DNA from: Lacibacter luteus
GTDB lineage: Bacteria; Bacteroidota; Bacteroidia; Chitinophagales; Chitinophagaceae
Length of the DNA stretch: 64,000 bases
Direction: 5' to 3'
NCBI RefSeq assembly: GCF_004118265.1
Contig: NZ_SDHW01000006.1
Location: forward strand, 124,001 to 188,000
Below, one piece after another: positions 60,740 through 64,000 of this stretch. Position 1 is the first letter of the stretch; the number at the start of each line of letters is the position of its first letter. The translations under genes and the position numbers were made by a program. The notes under the pieces were generated by a model. That model made no database searches. It was not told where the DNA came from and saw nothing but the letters and a program-made list of their open reading frames with translations.

Positions 60740-61888
60740 ATGCTTGGTCAATATTTTAACTGGCGCACGTTGTTGGCACTTGTTGCAATACTTATTGTTA
60801 CGGGTACTATTTTCTACTCGAATTATTTAGCCGGGAAAATTGCTGTGGAAGAGCGACAGAAAGTTGAGCAATGGGTTGAAGCAGGCCGTTTCCTGATTTA
60901 TGCGCCTGTTGATGCCGATACAAAACTGCCATCGCTGATACGGAATGAACAGAAATCGATCCCCATTATTGAAACAGATGAGAAGGACAGCATAGTGAGT
61001 TACATTAACATCGACAGTACAAAAATTGCTGCCGACCCCATGTACCTGCAAAAACAACTGAAAGCATTTAAAACACAGAATCAACCCATCATACTTGAAA
61101 TAAGCAAACAACCTTTGCTCATTAACAAGTATTACTATGGTCATTCGGTATTACTGCAGCAGGTAAAGTATTACCCAATGGTGCAGTTGTTTATAGTGGC
61201 GCTGTTTATCATCATTACGATCTTCTCCCTGCAGATCCGTAATAAATCAACACAAAACCAGGTTTGGGCAGGCATGGCCAAAGAAACGGCACATCAGCTG
61301 GGCACACCTGTATCTTCTTTACAGGGTTGGGTGGAAATGTTGAAAGAAGAAGATAGCAGCCGGCAAATTGCTACCGAAATTGAAAAAGATGTACAACGTT
61401 TACGACTTGTAAGCGATCGCTTTGGAAAAATCGGCAGTACGCCGCAGTTAGAACAGCATGATGTGGTGATACAGGTTGAAGAAATGGTTGAATACATCCG
61501 CAAACGTGCAACAGGAAAGGTTCACCTGGATGTGAAGAAAAATGCTGCTGAGATGAGCGCTAAAATTTCGCCTCCCCTTTTCGATTGGGTTATTGAAAAC
61601 CTGCTGAAAAACGCATTGGATGCAATGGATGGAAAAGGCAATATTATCGTTGATATGCATAACGAAGAACGGAGTATTATCCTTGATGTAAGTGATACCG
61701 GAAAGGGCATTGCATCGCAAAACGTAAACAGAGTATTTAAACCGGGCTTTACTACTAAAAAACGTGGCTGGGGTTTAGGCCTTTCGCTGAGCAAACGCAT
61801 TATTGAACAGTACCACAAAGGCCAGCTGTATGTAAAACATTCCGAACCGGGTAAGGGTACTACTTTCAGAATTGTGTTGAAGAAATAA
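60740..61888 (+). CDS. Sensor histidine kinase
   Basis: A 382-residue kinase with two transmembrane helices (about 10-30 and 148-170) bracketing a 115-residue periplasmic sensor. HisKA box: MAKETAHQLGTPVSSLQGWVEML with the phospho-acceptor His near 186. HATPase_c: WVIENLLKNALDAM (N box), DVSDTGKGI (G1) and KRGWGLGLSLSKRII (G2). No response regulator lies next to it. Divergent from the glycosyltransferase gene, only 39 bases apart. Confidence 0.9.
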   Translation: MLGQYFNWRTLLALVAILIVTGTIFYSNYLAGKIAVEERQKVEQWVEAGRFLIYAPVDADTKLPSLIRNEQKSIPIIETDEKDSIVSYINIDSTKIAADPMYLQKQLKAFKTQNQPIILEISKQPLLINKYYYGHSVLLQQVKYYPMVQLFIVALFIIITIFSLQIRNKSTQNQVWAGMAKETAHQLGTPVSSLQGWVEMLKEEDSSRQIATEIEKDVQRLRLVSDRFGKIGSTPQLEQHDVVIQVEEMVEYIRKRATGKVHLDVKKNAAEMSAKISPPLFDWVIENLLKNALDAMDGKGNIIVDMHNEERSIILDVSDTGKGIASQNVNRVFKPGFTTKKRGWGLGLSLSKRIIEQYHKGQLYVKHSEPGKGTTFRIVLKK

Positions 61889-61945
61889 GCTGCAAGCGGC
61901 TATTTTTTATTTTTCATTTTACATTTTTCCCGCCCTAAAAAAAAA

Positions 61946-61977
61946 TTTGATGAGGTCGGGCAAGCACTTTACATTTG
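61946..61977 (+). promoter_or_regulatory. Promoter of tRNA-Leu(GAG)
   Basis: TTTG (61946-61949), 20 bases, then TACATTTG (61970-61977): a full match to TTTG-N19-21-TAnnTTTG, 12 bases before the tRNA. Confidence 0.8.
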
Positions 61978-61989
61978 CTGCCCAATTAA

Positions 61990-62073
61990 GCCCGGGTGTT
62001 GAAATTGGTAGACAAGCCACTTTGAGGTGGTGGTGTTCGAAAGGACGTGCTGGTTCGAATCCAGTCCCGGGCA
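61990..62073 (+). tRNA. tRNA-Leu (anticodon GAG)
   Basis: An 84-base tRNA with acceptor GCCCGGG/CCCGGGC, D-arm TGTTGAAATTGGTAGACA, anticodon stem CCACT/GGTGG with loop TTGAGGT, a variable arm and T-arm TGGTTCGAATCCA. Discriminator A; CCA is not encoded. Confidence 0.95.
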
Positions 62074-62074
62074 C

Positions 62075-62104
62075 AAAAAAGCAGTTCAATTGAACTGCTT
62101 TTTT
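62075..62104. terminator. Perfectly palindromic bidirectional terminator
   Basis: A 30-base perfect palindrome (A6-GCAGTTCAA and its complement) starting two bases after tRNA-Leu. It can stop transcription of the tRNA on the plus strand and of the cysteine synthase gene on the minus strand. Confidence 0.88.
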
Positions 62105-62193
62105 GATTTTGACATTTGTGATTAACCGGGAGGAAAGTCGACACAATCCTCCGGGTACAATCAACATGAGAAAACATTCTTACTTAAACCAAA

Positions 62194-63285
62194 TTATAAT
62201 CGATCGATTGCTTTGTAATCGATCAGTTCAATATGTTGTGATAAATATTCCTGGCGCATCGGTTGTTCTTTCATTAAGTCGGTGCTCAGGTATTTTTTAT
62301 TACTGTCGCTGAATACGGTTACAACAACTTTATCTGCACCCATTTCGTTCTGCAACTGAATAGCACCTAAAAAATTAGCACCCGATGAAATACCTACTGC
62401 CAATCCTAATTGCTTCGCTAACTTCTGTGCCATGATGATGGAATCACCATCGGATGCTTTTACTACTTTATCTAATTGATCAAGCTTTACAATAGCAGGA
62501 ATAAATTCATCGGAAATACCTTGTATTCGATGCGAACCAACTTTATAACCAGTGGAAAGTGTGGGTGATTCTGCAGGCTCCAACGGATGTACTTTAATGG
62601 CAGGATTACGCTTACGCAAATAATTACCCATGCCCATTACTGTACCACCTGTGCCCACACCAGCAACAAATGCATCGGGTGTAAGATCGATGCTTTGCAA
62701 CTGCATCCAAATTTCTTTGGCGGTTGTTTTTTCATGTGCTTCAGCATTGTATAAATTTTCAAATTGCTGCGGTAAGAAAACTGTTTTATCTGCAGCAGCC
62801 ATTTGTTCACTCAATGCAATACTGCCGAGGAAACCACCTTCTTCTTTGCTGATGAGTACCACATCAGCACCAAGACTCTTGATGATATCAATACGTTCTT
62901 TACTGAGCCAGTTGGGCATAATGATGGTTACATCATGTCCCAATGCTTTACCAATTGCACTGAAGGCAATACCGGTGTTGCCACTTGTGGCTTCCACAAT
63001 GGTATCGCCTGGTTTTATTTTATTCTGACGATAGGCTTGCTGTAAAATATACAGGGCCATACGGTCTTTAATACTCCCGGTAAGATTATAGTTCTCACAC
63101 TTCACATAAATTTTTCTGCACTCGTCTTTGTATTTGTAAGCAATTTCAAGCATAGGTGTATTGCCCACCAATCCCCAGAGGTGACGAAACTTGCTTTCCA
63201 ATTTATCCGATACGGAAGGTGAAGCATCATAACAACCGCAATCGTTGTTGATGCTGTTTGATGTTAGTTCGTTCTGCATGATCAT
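62194..63285 (-). CDS. Cysteine synthase family PLP enzyme
   Basis: A 363-residue fold-type II PLP enzyme. The Schiff-base lysine is in [11 protein letters not shown]; the substrate loop is [14 protein letters not shown], and the phosphate-binding loop is [12 protein letters not shown]. It is closest to O-acetylserine sulphhydrylases (CysK/CysM), but has an N-terminal extension with NNDCGCYD and a C-terminal tail of about 30 residues. ATG at 63285 or 63279 could start it. It begins five bases after the stop of the DsbD-like gene, so they form one transcript; both deal with sulphur chemistry. Confidence 0.88.
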   Translation of the reverse strand: MIMQNELTSNSINNDCGCYDASPSVSDKLESKFRHLWGLVGNTPMLEIAYKYKDECRKIYVKCENYNLTGSIKDRMALYILQQAYRQNKIKPGDTIVEATSGNTGIAFSAIGKALGHDVTIIMPNWLSKERIDIIKSLGADVVLISKEEGGFLGSIALSEQMAAADKTVFLPQQFENLYNAEAHEKTTAKEIWMQLQSIDLTPDAFVAGVGTGGTVMGMGNYLRKRNPAIKVHPLEPAESPTLSTGYKVGSHRIQGISDEFIPAIVKLDQLDKVVKASDGDSIIMAQKLAKQLGLAVGISSGANFLGAIQLQNEMGADKVVVTVFSDSNKKYLSTDLMKEQPMRQEYLSQHIELIDYKAIDRL

Positions 63286-63289
63286 AGTT

Positions 63290-64000
63290 TTACTGATTGC
63301 CTGCTGCGTATTTTTCTTTTACGGTATCCAGCAGTTGTTTAAACTTGTTGATATCCGGATCATAACCATATCCATCGGGAACGATCCTTTTTTCATTGGC
63401 ATCGAGGAAGAAATAATAGGGTTGACTGTTGGCACCATAGCTTGTTACCTGCAGGTCTGCATTTTTATCGCCCAGCGTTTCCACTTGTTTGCTCAATGCT
63501 TTGGAGAAATAATGTTCACTCTCCGGCAGGTCAACATTCTGCACATCCACATACAACGATACGATCACAAAATCTTCTTTCAGTTTATTCATCACTGCTG
63601 CATCGCTCCACACCTGTCCTTCCATTTTGCGGCAGTTCACACAGTTGATACCGGTAAAATCAAGCATCAATGGTTTCTTTAATTTTCTTGCAACATCCAA
63701 TGCTTCATCATAATCGAAATAAGTGACCATGCCATACTTTGTTACCACTTCCGGTTCGTACACTTTCATCTGTTCATAATATTTCTGCGGATGCTGAGTA
63801 GCAGCGTTCCTTTCAGGGCGCTGATGAATACCTGCTCCCATTACAAAATCCTGTGTACCCATGGGCGGCACAAATGCACTGATGCTTTTTAATGGCGCAC
63901 CAAATAAACCGGGGATCATATACACAGCAAATGCAAAAGCAGTGATCGCAAACATCAACCTTGTTACAGTGAGATAGGGCAAACCAAAATCATTCTTTGG
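63290..64000 (-). CDS. DsbD-like thiol:disulphide interchange protein, C-terminal part
   Basis: Incomplete: the reading frame continues past the right edge (the codons from 64000 read PKNDFG, then the visible chain). A final transmembrane helix ([20 protein letters not shown]) is followed by a periplasmic thioredoxin-fold domain with the redox motif [12 protein letters not shown] and the cis-Pro region SQPYYFFLD. This layout fits the end of DsbD, which carries reducing power across the inner membrane to periplasmic thiol proteins. Confidence 0.88.
   Translation of the reverse strand, partial: PKNDFGLPYLTVTRLMFAITAFAFAVYMIPGLFGAPLKSISAFVPPMGTQDFVMGAGIHQRPERNAATQHPQKYYEQMKVYEPEVVTKYGMVTYFDYDEALDVARKLKKPLMLDFTGINCVNCRKMEGQVWSDAAVMNKLKEDFVIVSLYVDVQNVDLPESEHYFSKALSKQVETLGDKNADLQVTSYGANSQPYYFFLDANEKRIVPDGYGYDPDINKFKQLLDTVKEKYAAGNQ

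Overview
The window looks like a chromosome segment of a Bacteroidota bacterium, most likely of the Chitinophagaceae. This rests on moderately AT-rich DNA, almost no Shine-Dalgarno sequences, promoters of the TTTG-N19-21-TAnnTTTG type, many short lipoproteins, a bacillithiol gene (bshC), and families common in that phylum (DUF3667, DUF4097-like, PHP/PolX-like proteins, ECF sigma modules). No rRNA, CRISPR array, phage or transposase was seen. The lineage call is inference.

Layout. 1-2.4 kb: an L,D-transpeptidase cut by the window edge and hpd (tyrosine degradation). 2.5-10.3 kb: purK, a three-gene RND efflux operon, then purE; a 512-bp element with 31-bp inverted terminal repeats around a four-helix-bundle (S23/IVS-type) ORF lies between tolC and purE and supplies the first codons of purE. 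10.3-26.6 kb: the most interesting block, a long minus-strand gene run read away from a divergent AraC-type regulator. It encodes the four enzymes expected for trans-4-hydroxy-L-proline breakdown to 2-oxoglutarate (2-epimerase, FAD dehydrogenase, DapA-family deaminase, semialdehyde dehydrogenase), interleaved with two beta-L-arabinofuranosidase-family glycosidases (GH127 and GH146 types), a BNR-repeat propeller protein, a YciI-like protein and an SMP-30-like exported propeller. Hydroxyproline carrying beta-L-arabinofuranose is characteristic of plant extensins, so I read the block as a hydroxyproline-arabinoside utilisation locus.

26.7-33.1 kb: a sterol-desaturase-family membrane protein and two ECF sigma modules, one with a DUF4097-like beta-repeat protein and one with a Spy-like protein and a MauG-type dihaem peroxidase. 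33.2-41.5 kb: rimO, a small secreted protein, a candidate free-standing small RNA, a PolX-like protein that keeps its PHP nuclease motifs but has lost the polymerase carboxylates, two compositionally distinct cassette-like ORFs, and assorted small genes. 41.9-50.8 kb: a Crp-family regulator, a metallo-beta-lactamase-fold enzyme, a lone TonB-receptor plug domain, and a second RND operon preceded by a palindrome overlapping its likely promoter; then a thioredoxin. 50.9-64 kb: a very large NtrY-like histidine kinase, mazG, a DUF3667 protein, three tRNA genes with recognisable promoters and terminators, membrane and glycosyltransferase genes, a second histidine kinase, a cysteine synthase homologue and the C-terminal part of a DsbD-like protein cut by the window end.
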